A stretch of 64,000 nucleotides of DNA from Sipunculus nudus (GCA_026874595.1 JAPPUL010000072.1:1-64000), one strand, 5' to 3'; counted from the stretch's first letter, positions 50,085 to 60,258 are shown. Notes: generated by a model not told the origin, from the sequence alone. Translations and numbers: made by a program.

Positions 50085-52334
50085 ATGCAACAGCAACAAC
50101 AAACCTATAAAGAACATAACGATATTTCTAAAGTCTTTTCTGTCTCCGGTATGACTTGTTCCGCTTGTTCGGCTTCCGTTACTAATACCATATCTAAGCT
50201 AGATGGAGTGGCCTCCGCTAACGTTAGTTTGCAGGAACACAAGGCTTTTGTTCACTTCAATCCTAACCTAATTAGCTCTTCGCAGATTGTAAACGCTATT
50301 AATGACTCCGGTTACAAGTCCTCTGTATTTCAACAAGAATCCATCTTTGATACCCACTCTGAGCAGATACAATCCTCTCTAAAACAATCTCTTAAACAAA
50401 AACTCATTTTTGCTGCCTCCTTATCTATTCCTGTCTTCATTATCTCTATGTTCAATATTAACTTGCCTTTCAAAAACTATATCCTCTTCATACTTACCGC
50501 TCTTGTGCAGTTTTACCCAGGTTCTCACTTCATCGTTCCAGCCCTTAAAAAAGCTCGGCATCTACAGTCCAATATGGATACCCTTGTCTCTTTAGGCACT
50601 TTGACCGCTTTCTTTTATAGCTCTTTTGTTACTTTTAAACTCATATCCGGTTATTTATACTTTGAGGCTTCTGCTGTTGTTATCTCTTTAGTCTTGCTTG
50701 GAAAGTATATGGAGGCTATTGCTCAAAGCAAAACTTCTTCTGCCATTAAGCAGCTTGTTGCTTTACAGCCGCAGTTTGCTACCGTTATTCGGAATGACAA
50801 AGAAATCAAAGTACATGTTAGGGATATCTTAATCGATGATATTGTTGCTGTTAGACCCGGGGATAAAATCCCTGTGGATGGGAGTGTCGTCTTCGGACAG
50901 ACTTATGTCGATTGCTCTATGTTCACCGGAGAACCCATCCCCATATTTGTTTCAACCGGGGATGACGTGCAGAGTGGCTCTATTAATCAAAATGGCTTTA
51001 TTAAAGTTTGTGCTAAGAAAATCGGTAATGATACCTTCCTCGCTTCTATTATCTCTGTCGTTCAGCAGGCTTTAAGATCTAAAACCAATATTCAACGATT
51101 CGCTGATAAGGTCTCTTCTATATTCGTTCCTATTGTACTCGCTTTGGCTTTAATTACTTTCTTTGCTTGGTGGGCTTTATTATCTTTTGGATTGGTTGCC
51201 TCTAATTCCGTCTCTAATTTATCGATTCCTCTTATCAATACGGTTGCTGTTTTAGTTATTGCTTGTCCTTGTGCCTTGGGCCTTGCAACCCCTACTGCTA
51301 TCGTCGTTGGTATCGGCAAAGGCGCTTTGAATGGCATCCTTATCAAAAATGCTCTCGTCTTAGAAAATACCAAGAATGTTGATACCATTGTCTTTGATAA
51401 AACCGGTACCCTCACCTTTGGCAAACCTTCTGTTACCGATATCGTTTCTCTTGACTCCAATATTGCACAAAACCAAATTATAAATTATGCTGCTACCCTT
51501 GAAAATCTATCTGAGCACCCTCTGGCCTCTGCTGTCATTAATAAAGCCATCCAGCTAAATGTTTTTGACGCTAAACAATATGACGTTTCAAATTTTAAAG
51601 TCTTTAGCGGACAGGGCATCTCAGGAAGTATCAATAATAAACCATTTGTCTTGGGTAATATGAGCTTAATGATTTCTCTTAATATCTCTTTTGAAAATAA
51701 TTCTCATAAAAACATCTATCAGAACCTGTTGGAACAGGGTAAGTCTATTATCCTTATTGCTAATAGCAAATACATTATAGGTATTATTGCTTTGTTTGAC
51801 CAAATTAGACCTGAGGCCTCTTCTGCTATCTCTAAATTACATGATATGAGGCTTAATACCATTATATTAAGCGGCGACCACAAAAATGCTTGCCTTAATG
51901 TTGCCAGTACCCTAAATATCAAAAATGTTCATTATGACCTTTTACCCAATCAGAAAATTGACTTTATTAAAAACTTACAAAAGAATAATAGTTGTGTGGC
52001 TATGGTCGGAGATGGCATTAATGATGCTCCGGCCCTTGCTCAAGCTAATATTAGCTTCTCCCTTGCCTCTGCATCGAATATCGCTATTCAGGCCGCCGAT
52101 ATCACTCTAATTAATAGCTCTTTAGATGATGTTATAAAGGCTATTAACCTTAGCCGTAAATCTATGGCCACCATTAAACGTAACTTGTTTTGGGCTTCAA
52201 TATATAACGTCATTGGCATACCTTTTGCGGCCTTTGGGCTCCTTAACCCCATGATTGCAGGATTTGCTATGGCTTTTAGTTCTGTCTCCGTTTTGACTAG
52301 TTCTTTGCTCCTTAAAAAGGCATCTATTAATTAA
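50085..52334 (+). CDS. copA: Cu(I)-exporting P1B-type ATPase
   Basis: Exports Cu(I) from the cytoplasm. After a short poly-Gln start (QQQQQ) comes one HMA domain with GMTCSAC (Cys25, Cys28). Membrane helices lead to the copper-channel motif CPC (Cys394-Pro-Cys396). The phosphorylation site is DKTGTLT with Asp438; HPLASAV is the HP nucleotide-site motif, and GDGINDAPAL the hinge. 749 aa is typical of bacterial CopA. With copZ 12 bp upstream it forms a copper-detoxification operon; no CueR or CsoR regulator gene is adjacent. Codon use stands apart: Ile mostly ATT/ATC, Ser TCT, in contrast to ATA-rich neighbours. Confidence 0.96.
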   Translation: MQQQQQTYKEHNDISKVFSVSGMTCSACSASVTNTISKLDGVASANVSLQEHKAFVHFNPNLISSSQIVNAINDSGYKSSVFQQESIFDTHSEQIQSSLKQSLKQKLIFAASLSIPVFIISMFNINLPFKNYILFILTALVQFYPGSHFIVPALKKARHLQSNMDTLVSLGTLTAFFYSSFVTFKLISGYLYFEASAVVISLVLLGKYMEAIAQSKTSSAIKQLVALQPQFATVIRNDKEIKVHVRDILIDDIVAVRPGDKIPVDGSVVFGQTYVDCSMFTGEPIPIFVSTGDDVQSGSINQNGFIKVCAKKIGNDTFLASIISVVQQALRSKTNIQRFADKVSSIFVPIVLALALITFFAWWALLSFGLVASNSVSNLSIPLINTVAVLVIACPCALGLATPTAIVVGIGKGALNGILIKNALVLENTKNVDTIVFDKTGTLTFGKPSVTDIVSLDSNIAQNQIINYAATLENLSEHPLASAVINKAIQLNVFDAKQYDVSNFKVFSGQGISGSINNKPFVLGNMSLMISLNISFENNSHKNIYQNLLEQGKSIILIANSKYIIGIIALFDQIRPEASSAISKLHDMRLNTIILSGDHKNACLNVASTLNIKNVHYDLLPNQKIDFIKNLQKNNSCVAMVGDGINDAPALAQANISFSLASASNIAIQAADITLINSSLDDVIKAINLSRKSMATIKRNLFWASIYNVIGIPFAAFGLLNPMIAGFAMAFSSVSVLTSSLLLKKASIN

Positions 52335-52413
52335 ATCAGTTTTATATGCCTATTACAGAGAAGCCCATTCTAAGCGTGGTATACTATATAAAGCATATAA
52401 TCTGCTTAAATTA

Positions 52414-52650
52414 TTATTCTGACATCTCTTGTATCGAAAAATAACTATGCCCTTCCTTCTCGCCTCCTGGACTTACTTTAGATTTATTCTTCTTTAGTAA
52501 CTCTTTTATCTCTTTATTCTCCGAACCTTTTCTATCCAAGCCTAGATGCATGTCTTCCTTCAAATGTCTTATTATCCTAAGCACCACTTCAAGCATATCG
52601 TTTGGAAATTCTTTTAATTCTTTTAATATCTGTTCTTCTCCTTTCCGCAT
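52414..52650 (-). CDS. Small protein downstream of cyclase, unknown function
   Basis: 78 aa, charged. The helix ILKELKEFPNDMLEVVLRIIRHLKED (residues 8-33) resembles the amphipathic pattern of short DUF2281-like proteins. The rest is Lys/Glu-rich and probably disordered. It begins 17 bp after the cyclase stop on the same strand, so it is probably co-expressed. Not assigned; could be an antitoxin-like or adaptor protein. Confidence 0.45.
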   Translation of the reverse strand: MRKGEEQILKELKEFPNDMLEVVLRIIRHLKEDMHLGLDRKGSENKEIKELLKKNKSKVSPGGEKEGHSYFSIQEMSE

Positions 52651-52667
52651 TTTAACTGCCTGTCCTC

Positions 52668-55163
52668 CTACTTTTTATCTAAATTTGTTACTCCATCCCA
52701 ACCCTCACCCGGCGACTTCTCTAAAAATTGTCTGCACCTTTCATAATATACCTTAGATAACATATCATCTCCAAAAAGCTCTAAAGAACTTTTGAATAGC
52801 TTCTGCGCTTTTTCAAACTCCATACGCCTATAATACTCATACCCTTCTTCATGATTCAATTGTAATTGTCTCTTTAGTGCTTCAATCTCTCCTTTTCGTC
52901 CCAATATCTCATACAAAATTACCGCAGTGCTTCGTCCAACTACACGCACTTTGTCCACCTCTCGTACTTCTACTAGATCTTTTACAAATTCGTATGTGGC
53001 ATCAGATATCATTGTATATGTACCATAAAATTTATTTACTCCCTCAATCCGTGCCGCAAGATTTACTGTATCACCTATCATCGTATAATCCATACGCTGG
53101 CGAGAACCCATGTTCCCTACCACCGCATTGCCTGAATTTATCCCTATCCGCATCCTTAAATCCGTAAGACCATATTCCGACCACAACCCCACTAACTCCT
53201 TCATCCTATCTTGTATATCAAGTACTGCTGATATTGCCCTCCTTGCATGGTCTTCTTGATCCAGCGGAGCTCCCCAAAATGCTATTATTGCATCCCCTTC
53301 AAATTTGTCTACTACTCCATCATATTTTATTATTATGTCGCACATTTCTGTTAAATAACTATTTAAAAGTCCGACCAGTTCTTTGGGACTTAGCTTTTCT
53401 GATATCGTTGTGAACTTCTCTATATCCGAAAAAAACGACGTTATCTCCCGATTTACTCCTCCAAGCTGCAGCTTATCCGGATCTTCTATTATTATGTCTA
53501 TCACTGCCGGCGATAAGTACTGCCCAAATACACCTTTTATATACTTTTTCTGCTTACTCTCTTTAAAATATTTTAATATACTTGTCACCGGAAAAGTGAA
53601 AAGTAGACTCATTGTTATTGTCCCAAAATCTAGTAAAATATTTAATTGTGTGTAGAGCATAAAGCCTATTAACACTATCAAAAATATAAATCCCAATAAT
53701 ACCAATATCCCATATCCCATAGACAACCTGTTAACTACTACATATAAAAGTAACGGCAATAGGAATATTATTACTCCCAAACTCCACTCCCCTCTATACT
53801 CGCGCAGCATATCATTATTTAGTATGTTGTCTACTGCCGTTGCATGTACATGCACTCCTGTCTCCTTCTGATCAAATGGCGTTGCCCGCTGGTCAAACAT
53901 TCCCGGCGCTATTGACCCTATTAACACTATCTTATCTTTAAACGCTTTTGTATTTACTTTGTTTATAACATTATCTGGCACCTTCTTTACTAAATCAGGA
54001 TTACTTGCCAAAACCTCTTTACGTAACTTTTTAAGTAAACTATAATCTTTATATATATCCTCCTCTTTTATATCATCCTTTTTTAATTCCTCTTTATAAT
54101 AAGCGCATAGCTCCTTTATATGATCATATACCCTTAGCATGTCTATATGGTAAAAGGTTGGATAGATATGCCTTGTCCCGTAAAACTTTAATCTTATATT
54201 TCCATTATTGTCTAACGGTATCTTCTTATCATCAATTTGTATCTCGTCATCCTTTACCACTACCTCCTTCGGTTTTAAATAATGATATACTGTTGCAAAG
54301 GATAAACTCGGATAATAATTCCCCCAGTACCTCATCAAAAGAGGCGTCCGCCTGGCTTTGCCATCAGTGTCAAGTGGCCCCTCAACTCCCGATACCTGCA
54401 ATGTATTGTCTCTAAGCTCCTTTATAGGTGGGACTGTTCTATAATACTCAATTATCTTATCACTCTCCTCTTCCTCTTTAACCGAGATTGAGTACTTCTT
54501 TAAAAATGCTAGCTGTTGTTTTTTGTACCTCGATAATAATGTTGCCTTAAAATAGCCGTTCAATAATTCATAAACCCCCTCTGTATCAAGGCTATTTAAC
54601 TCTGACTCGCTTGACAATAACTTGAAACCCTTTAGAGCTTTTAGCCGTCCCTTTAAAAGCCCTTTAAGCTCCGTTAGGGGCTTTGCTTTCAACGTTTCTA
54701 TCTTTCGTTCTATCAGTTTTCCAACATCTTCTTTCGTAGAGTAGAATGCCATCCCTATTATTATATTCTCAGCTTCACTTACTGCCTCTGCAAAGACTTC
54801 GTCATCCTTCTCCCCTACATAACTATAGACCGATGTCTCAGAAAACATAGAATCAAATACTATTAACCTCGCCCCTGATTTATTTAGAAAATCTATTAAC
54901 CGTTTGTAAAAAGACCGCCGCCACGGCCAGCCCATATTATATACCGCTTCTGCCTCCTTAAGTCCCCTTTGGCTTGTATGTGCATATACTATATTATTAC
55001 CTGGACTCTTTTGTTTACTCGTAAGAAGTACTACCTCGTCTACCACTATGTTTTCTACATTCTCCATCATCCCTGACATATAAAGCAGCATGAATAATGT
55101 AGACATGAAAAGTACTGTAAATAACCCTATATTAGCCTTTATAAATTCCTTTAGCCTTTCCAA
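52668..55163 (-). CDS. CHASE2-domain adenylate/guanylate cyclase
   Basis: Membrane signalling enzyme, 831 aa. An N-terminal TM (residues about 12-32) is followed by a periplasmic CHASE2 sensor (MGWPWRRSFYKRLIDFLNKSGARLIVFDSMFSE, and later NKVNTKAFKDKIVLIGSIAPGMFDQRATPFDQKETGVHVHATAVDNIL). Two to three more TMs lie at about residues 450-520. The class III cyclase domain follows: ITSFFSDIEKFTTISEKLSP with metal Asp, VDKFEGDAIIAFWGAP with the second Asp, and MRIGINSGNAVVGNMGSRQRMDYTMIGDTVNLAARIEG. The C-terminal about 80 residues look TPR-like. Probably makes cAMP. A small protein gene follows by 17 bp. Confidence 0.92.
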   Translation of the reverse strand: MERLKEFIKANIGLFTVLFMSTLFMLLYMSGMMENVENIVVDEVVLLTSKQKSPGNNIVYAHTSQRGLKEAEAVYNMGWPWRRSFYKRLIDFLNKSGARLIVFDSMFSETSVYSYVGEKDDEVFAEAVSEAENIIIGMAFYSTKEDVGKLIERKIETLKAKPLTELKGLLKGRLKALKGFKLLSSESELNSLDTEGVYELLNGYFKATLLSRYKKQQLAFLKKYSISVKEEEESDKIIEYYRTVPPIKELRDNTLQVSGVEGPLDTDGKARRTPLLMRYWGNYYPSLSFATVYHYLKPKEVVVKDDEIQIDDKKIPLDNNGNIRLKFYGTRHIYPTFYHIDMLRVYDHIKELCAYYKEELKKDDIKEEDIYKDYSLLKKLRKEVLASNPDLVKKVPDNVINKVNTKAFKDKIVLIGSIAPGMFDQRATPFDQKETGVHVHATAVDNILNNDMLREYRGEWSLGVIIFLLPLLLYVVVNRLSMGYGILVLLGFIFLIVLIGFMLYTQLNILLDFGTITMSLLFTFPVTSILKYFKESKQKKYIKGVFGQYLSPAVIDIIIEDPDKLQLGGVNREITSFFSDIEKFTTISEKLSPKELVGLLNSYLTEMCDIIIKYDGVVDKFEGDAIIAFWGAPLDQEDHARRAISAVLDIQDRMKELVGLWSEYGLTDLRMRIGINSGNAVVGNMGSRQRMDYTMIGDTVNLAARIEGVNKFYGTYTMISDATYEFVKDLVEVREVDKVRVVGRSTAVILYEILGRKGEIEALKRQLQLNHEEGYEYYRRMEFEKAQKLFKSSLELFGDDMLSKVYYERCRQFLEKSPGEGWDGVTNLDKK

Positions 55164-55326
55164 AATAGCCTCTCATTCATATAATCTTGCATCCTATCCT
55201 CTAAATCCTATCTGCCATACCAATATATTATCACCTCCTAAGCCCTTATCTATATCTTTTTTTTTAACCCTTTCTCTCTTTTATTAAAACTTTTCTTAGA
55301 AAAGTCTACTAAAAAGCGCTTTGACA

Positions 55327-56310
55327 TTACACAAAAACCCGTTCCTCATATATCTTCGGCTGACCAACTACATCCAGCATCCCAAAATAATCATGACTCA
55401 TCCCCTGATAATAATTATTCTCTTCCAAATATTTATCTATTAACGTGTTAAACTGCCCCTTGCCTATATCCCAGTCAGGCGCTATTAACAAATCCTTCGG
55501 ACCAAGCCCAAATAATCTATGTATTACAACGTCGCTTGATAGTAAGCTAAGTGATTCTGATAACAGATATAGATAATTATCTAAACTCATTAAACTAAAT
55601 TCTCCCCGCTTGTACATCTTCTCCATCTTTGTCTTCTTCACCACATGCAATTGATGTATCTTTATACCATCTATTCCTATGTCTGACAGATACTTTATTG
55701 TATCAAGCTGCATTTTATTTGTCTCGTTGGGAAGGCCATGTATTACATGTACACATATTTTTATGTCTTTATACTTTCTCGTTTGCATATATGTATCATG
55801 AAAGCATTTTAAGTCATGTCCCCTATTTATTAACTCCAAAGTCTTGTCATGCATGCTTTGAAGACCATACTCTATCCATACCTCCTGCTTTTTTGCATAG
55901 CCGCTTATTAAATACAATATCTCATCATTTATACAGTCTGGCCTTGTGCCTATCGATAAACCTACTACCTCAGGATGACGCAGTGCCTCCTCATATACTC
56001 GTTTTAAATAATCTACTTCCCCATAAGTTGATGAGAACGCCTGAAAGTACGCTATGAACTTTTTGCCTCCATAACGCTCCTTCTGATATCTAATCCCATC
56101 ATCAAGCTGCTTCCTTACACTATTTTCTATCCTTGCATCGTTTGGCGTGAAACTATCTACATTGCAGTATATACAGCCTCCTCGCCCCTTTGAACCATCC
56201 CTGTTCGGACAAGTGAATCCTGCATCTATACATACTTTAAAGGCCCTCTCCCCGTATACACCTCGCAAATAGGCTCCTATATTGTTATATCTTTTGTTGC
56301 CTCTAAACAT
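55327..56310 (-). CDS. Radical SAM protein, YhcC/TIGR01212 family
   Basis: 327 aa with the atypically spaced iron-sulfur motif of this family: FTCPNRDGSKGRGGCIYCNVDSFTP, in which the first Cys is far from the CxxC pair. GVRPDC-like segment appears as GLSIGTRPDCINDEILYLI; VWIEYGLQSMHDKTLELINRGHD and CVHVIHGLPNET follow, and HQLHVVKKTKM. The family's substrate is not established. Start ATG 56310. It is separated from rlmN by about 170 bp containing a triple ctatattccct repeat. Confidence 0.9.
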   Translation of the reverse strand: MFRGNKRYNNIGAYLRGVYGERAFKVCIDAGFTCPNRDGSKGRGGCIYCNVDSFTPNDARIENSVRKQLDDGIRYQKERYGGKKFIAYFQAFSSTYGEVDYLKRVYEEALRHPEVVGLSIGTRPDCINDEILYLISGYAKKQEVWIEYGLQSMHDKTLELINRGHDLKCFHDTYMQTRKYKDIKICVHVIHGLPNETNKMQLDTIKYLSDIGIDGIKIHQLHVVKKTKMEKMYKRGEFSLMSLDNYLYLLSESLSLLSSDVVIHRLFGLGPKDLLIAPDWDIGKGQFNTLIDKYLEENNYYQGMSHDYFGMLDVVGQPKIYEERVFV

Positions 56311-56479
56311 TCTCTTTTATCTCCATTCTATTGTTTCTATATTCTTTCTATACAACTATATTCCCTCTATATTCCCTCTATATTCCCTCCACATACCTAC
56401 ATCCATAAGCATTGCTACATACAATCTAAATATACCCTATAAGCTATATTAGTTTCACATTGTCTTTGTTTTTTTTTTA

Positions 56480-57544
56480 TCACCTTTGGACTAACTGGCC
56501 ACAGGCTGCCTTTATTTCTCGGCCCTTTCGCTTCCTCTCCACTACCTCTAGATTCGTGTATTTAAAGTAGTTTTTAAAATATTTTATCGCTCCTACACTC
56601 GGCTCTGCATAATTTTTCCCCTCATACGCTAAAGGAGCTCCTTCTAATACTTCTATCTTATTGTACGGTATCAAATTTAAGTTGAACTTTAATTCGCTAT
56701 TATATAGCTTAATTAAGTCTTTTGCATCCTCTTTGCCCATATTTACACCCGCAAGCATTATGTATTCTAGCGTTATACGTTTGCCTGTCTTTCTAGTGTA
56801 ATATCTTAACGACTTTAATAGTTCCTTTATATCTATCTTCTTGGCTATCGGCATTATTTGCTTTCGTAGCTTCTGATTTAAGGTCGTTAGCGATACTGCA
56901 AGCCGTATGTTTTGTAAACCTTCATCATCTGCCAACCTTTCTATCCCTCGTGCTATGCCTGCTGTTGATACCGTTATCCGTCGTGCACCATAACCTCCAA
57001 GCTCAGTGTCCAACAACGCCATTATAGACCCTCGGACATTTTTATAATTCAAAAACGGCTCCCCCATCCCCATATAAATTATATTATCAAGCTTTTTATT
57101 CTCTTTCTTAAGTAGCAAATACTGTCCCACTATCTCATCGACATATAAGGACCGCTTTAAACCCATTGTCCCTGTTGCACAAAATGTACAGGCTAGTGGG
57201 CAACCCGCTTGGGAGGAGATGCACAAACTCTTTCTACCTCCTTCTCGTATTACTACACTTTCTATCCTATTGCCATCTGCAAGTTCGTATACTACCTTTG
57301 TTGTCCCGCCTCCGCGGCTTGAAAGTCTATCCACCTCTTTTAAGCTTATTACATTATATCCGCTTGCCAGATTGTTACGTAAGCCCTTCGGAAGCGTTTG
57401 CATCTGTTCAAAATCATATACCCCTTGTTGGTATATATAGTTTTGTATCTGTTTGCTCCGATATCTCTCATATCCTGCCCTTATTACAAGCTCTTCTATT
57501 TCTTTTTTTGTGTAGTTTAATATTGACTCTATTTTGCCCTGCAC
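56480..57544 (-). CDS. rlmN: 23S rRNA/tRNA m2A methyltransferase RlmN
   Basis: Dual-specificity radical SAM methyltransferase that modifies 23S rRNA A2503 and tRNA A37. The N-terminal accessory domain (RSKQIQNYIYQQGVYDFEQM) is followed by CISSQAGCPLACTFCATGTMGLKRSL with the cluster cysteines 115, 119 and 122. MGMGEPFLNYKNVRGSIM and ISTAGI-like VSTAGIARGIERLA follow. The second catalytic cysteine is Cys348 in AACGQL near the C-terminus. Start is GTG 57544. 354 aa is normal. folB lies 86 bp upstream on the same strand. Confidence 0.95.
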   Translation of the reverse strand: MQGKIESILNYTKKEIEELVIRAGYERYRSKQIQNYIYQQGVYDFEQMQTLPKGLRNNLASGYNVISLKEVDRLSSRGGGTTKVVYELADGNRIESVVIREGGRKSLCISSQAGCPLACTFCATGTMGLKRSLYVDEIVGQYLLLKKENKKLDNIIYMGMGEPFLNYKNVRGSIMALLDTELGGYGARRITVSTAGIARGIERLADDEGLQNIRLAVSLTTLNQKLRKQIMPIAKKIDIKELLKSLRYYTRKTGKRITLEYIMLAGVNMGKEDAKDLIKLYNSELKFNLNLIPYNKIEVLEGAPLAYEGKNYAEPSVGAIKYFKNYFKYTNLEVVERKRKGREIKAACGQLVQR

Positions 57545-57630
57545 TCTTTACTTTTCTTTTCCTCCGTTTTCTCTTAGCTACATCTTGCTCTTTTCTCTAT
57601 ATCTGTCTTTTAACATCTCTTGTTCAATAA

Positions 57631-58008
57631 TTACAATATTACAAAACTTTCGCCTTCGCGTATACCTGCACATACTAGCACAACCTCGCCACGTCCACTT
57701 GTAAATGCCTCCGGTTTCTTAAGCTCAAGATTTATCTCTTGTATACTTTTTGTGTAAGAAAAAAGATATTCCATTATATCGTAACTTAGCTTTTCTACTA
57801 GCTTATATCTTGTCTCTCGTACATGTTCTCGTAAATCGCGCTCGAGTTTATCGTAATCTAGGGCGTCTTCTAACTCATCCGTTATAAATGCCCGCCCAGA
57901 AGATACCTTTAGACTTATACTTAATACTATCTTCTGTTTCCTCATTCGCTCATGTTCATATACTCCTACTAGCGCATCAAGCTCTATCTCTCTTATCTCT
58001 ATCCTCAT
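57631..58008 (-). CDS. folB: Dihydroneopterin aldolase
   Basis: Folate biosynthesis: cleaves 7,8-dihydroneopterin to 6-hydroxymethyl-dihydropterin and glycolaldehyde. 125 aa with the FolB pattern: LDALVGVYEHERMRKQKIVL, LEDALDYDKLERDLREHVRET, and VEKLSYDIMEYLF, then IQEINLELKKPEAF with the conserved Lys-Pro. The usual first residues IGVxxxER appear as VGVYEHER. Gene between rlmN and the aldo/keto reductase on the same strand; no folK or folP is adjacent. Confidence 0.9.
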   Translation of the reverse strand: MRIEIREIELDALVGVYEHERMRKQKIVLSISLKVSSGRAFITDELEDALDYDKLERDLREHVRETRYKLVEKLSYDIMEYLFSYTKSIQEINLELKKPEAFTSGRGEVVLVCAGIREGESFVIL

Positions 58009-58087
58009 CCTGTCTCTCTTGCATTTCTTGCCTTAGTCTCTTTAATATCATTTACTTAAAGACTATCCCGTGAACTACACTTACATA

Positions 58088-59392
58088 CTAAGCTAGCTGC
58101 AAATTCTTATGCGCCTCTTCTAACTTCCGCTTTACATCTACATTAAAACAACATGCTCTTATACACGGACTCTCTACACAGCTATAGCACTCTGATACGT
58201 CCTCGTTAAGCCCTTTGTACAAGCTGATACCTTCCTTCTCCATACCGTAGTTCTTGAAATACATGTTGTAACGCAATATCGACGATACCTTAACACCACT
58301 TGGACATACTCTCTCGCATTCATTACAGCCAAGTTCACAATCATCATCTTTTGCGCTAACTGCTTTTAATAAGTTTATATCACTTTGGCTTACCTTCCGC
58401 CCTGAGGCCTTTATGTACTCCTGTATCTGATCATGGCTTCGCATCGTTACCACCAAGCAAGATACTGAGTCGTTGGATAACACCCATTTGAATGCTGATT
58501 GGGCATATGATCTACCTTCGTTAAGTTCAGGGTTTAATCCCGATGCACCCCGCAACGTCTTCATTGCCACAAAGGCTACCCCATTTGATTTTGCCTTCTT
58601 CGATAGCTTCACAAGACCGTTTAATAAATTGTACCCTGCTGGACGATCTTTGAAATTATATGCTACCATTAGTAGTTTATACTTTCCGCTCTCTATTGCG
58701 TAGTCTAACTCCCCTTGCAGCGCTGCATTGTAATTATGACTCGATACTCCAAGATAACGTACTTTACCTTGTTCCTTAAGTCGCTCATTCGCTTCTAGCA
58801 TTGCTTCGTCTTGCAATCTATAAAGCTCTCCACCATGTCCTGTGTCTCGCTCTCCTAGCGCATGTACCAATAGAAAGTCTATATAGTCTGTTTTTAGACG
58901 CTTTAAACTAGATTCTACTCCCCTTATATATCCTTCCTTTGTCTCTCGGTACTTATGGCCCGGATAGCCACTTACGTTACACATCTTTGTTACCAATATC
59001 ATCTTATCTCTTGTCAGGCTGCTTTTACTTAATGCCTTCCCTAGTTCCTCCTCAGACCCCCCAGAACCATAGTCCGGTGCTGTGTCAAAATAGTTTATAC
59101 CTAAGGACATCGCCTTTAACGCTACTCGATAATTCCATAACCCTCCCGCTCCAAACGATATGTCTGATGCCTTAAGCCCTGTGTCGCCAAGCGCTCTGTA
59201 CGATAATATCCTTTCTACACTTCCCTTTGCCTCACCCCTTAACACGCTCCCTTCAACTAAGGCCCCGCCTATCGATAAGCTTGTTAGCTTCTTTATAAAT
59301 TCACGACGGCTTTTACCCTCTGCCACTTTCTTAACATCTCCTCCTACTACCCCATTAGCTCCATTACCAAAAGTTTTGTCTTTATCACTCAT
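58088..59392 (-). CDS. Tat-exported aldo/keto reductase with ferredoxin-like tail
   Basis: 434 aa. A twin-arginine signal (SRREFIKKLTSLSIGGALVEG, residues about 28-48) suggests export in folded form. The aldo/keto reductase barrel follows: ALGDTGLKASDISFGAGGLW, YFDTAPDYGSGGSEEELGKAL (Asp and Tyr of the catalytic set), MILVTKMC (catalytic Lys), TDYIDFLLVHALGE. The C-terminal region holds cysteine clusters CELGCNECERVCP and CYSCVESPCIRACCF, fitting iron-sulfur binding. Such fused reductases are known in anaerobes; substrate unknown. Ribosome site aaggagg lies before ATG 59392. About 215 bp of AT-rich sequence separate it from the divergent response regulator. Confidence 0.88.
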   Translation of the reverse strand: MSDKDKTFGNGANGVVGGDVKKVAEGKSRREFIKKLTSLSIGGALVEGSVLRGEAKGSVERILSYRALGDTGLKASDISFGAGGLWNYRVALKAMSLGINYFDTAPDYGSGGSEEELGKALSKSSLTRDKMILVTKMCNVSGYPGHKYRETKEGYIRGVESSLKRLKTDYIDFLLVHALGERDTGHGGELYRLQDEAMLEANERLKEQGKVRYLGVSSHNYNAALQGELDYAIESGKYKLLMVAYNFKDRPAGYNLLNGLVKLSKKAKSNGVAFVAMKTLRGASGLNPELNEGRSYAQSAFKWVLSNDSVSCLVVTMRSHDQIQEYIKASGRKVSQSDINLLKAVSAKDDDCELGCNECERVCPSGVKVSSILRYNMYFKNYGMEKEGISLYKGLNEDVSECYSCVESPCIRACCFNVDVKRKLEEAHKNLQLA

Positions 59393-59607
59393 AACCTAAA
59401 CCTCCTTTTATTTAAACCAAACTTGTACATTTGTAGTATTTTAAACAAGCCTTCTATTTATTATATTCTTTTTTATCGCTAATTGTTATTACTTTTAATT
59501 TGGCTTTTAGTTATTTTTTTAATTTAATTAAAATGCTGTCTTTTTTATAGTATTTTACATATTTAGAGTGTTTTATTGCTTTATAAAGCGTTTTATTTTT
59601 TAGTATT

Positions 59608-60258
59608 GTGTCTACAATTAAGATTGTCATAGTTGAAGATATTCAAAATATTAGAGAAGGTATCTCATACCTTCTAAACTCTTCCGACAAGATTACTGTC
59701 TGTGGGGCGTTTAGTACCGCTGAAGACTTTATTACCGAGCTTAATAAATCCCAGGATAAGCCTAATATCGTTCTTATGGATATTGGACTGCCGGGTATTG
59801 ATGGCATTGAGGCTACTAAGATAATTAAAAAACAGCATCCTTATATTGAAATCATGATGCTTACCATCTTTGAAGACGAAGACAAAATCTTTAAATCCAT
59901 TAAAGCTGGAGCTAAAGGTTATATCCTTAAAGATACGCCAAGACGAGACCTTATTTCCGAACTTATTGAACTGCACAACGGCGGCTCTCCTATGACTCCA
60001 CGTATCGCTCGGAAAATACTAAACTATTTCGAAAAACCTATTAAAACTATTGACTCTAAGGACTACAACCTCTCAAAACGCGAAAAAGAAATTCTAAAGC
60101 TTATTGTTCAAGGACTTACTTATATCAAAATCGCTGCCAAAATAAATATAAAACCTAATACCGTAAGAAAACACATTCAAAATATTTATGATAAATTACA
60201 AGTATCTTCTCGCGCTGAGGTCGTCGGAAAAGCTATTAATGAGGGACTAATATCATAA
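59608..60258 (+). CDS. Orphan NarL/LuxR-type response regulator
   Basis: 216 aa. Receiver domain: IVIVEDIQNIREGISYLL (acidic pocket), phosphorylation Asp58 in NIVLMDIGLPGIDGIEATK, and Lys in AKGYILKDTPRRDL. The C-terminal helix-turn-helix of the LuxR type is LSKREKEILKLIVQGLTYIKIAAKINIKPNTVRKHIQNIYDKL. Start GTG 59608 without a strong ribosome site; an alternative start is not obvious. No histidine kinase is adjacent. Codon use is pyrimidine-leaning, as in copA. The convergent RND gene ends 12 bp downstream. Confidence 0.92.
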   Translation: MSTIKIVIVEDIQNIREGISYLLNSSDKITVCGAFSTAEDFITELNKSQDKPNIVLMDIGLPGIDGIEATKIIKKQHPYIEIMMLTIFEDEDKIFKSIKAGAKGYILKDTPRRDLISELIELHNGGSPMTPRIARKILNYFEKPIKTIDSKDYNLSKREKEILKLIVQGLTYIKIAAKINIKPNTVRKHIQNIYDKLQVSSRAEVVGKAINEGLIS

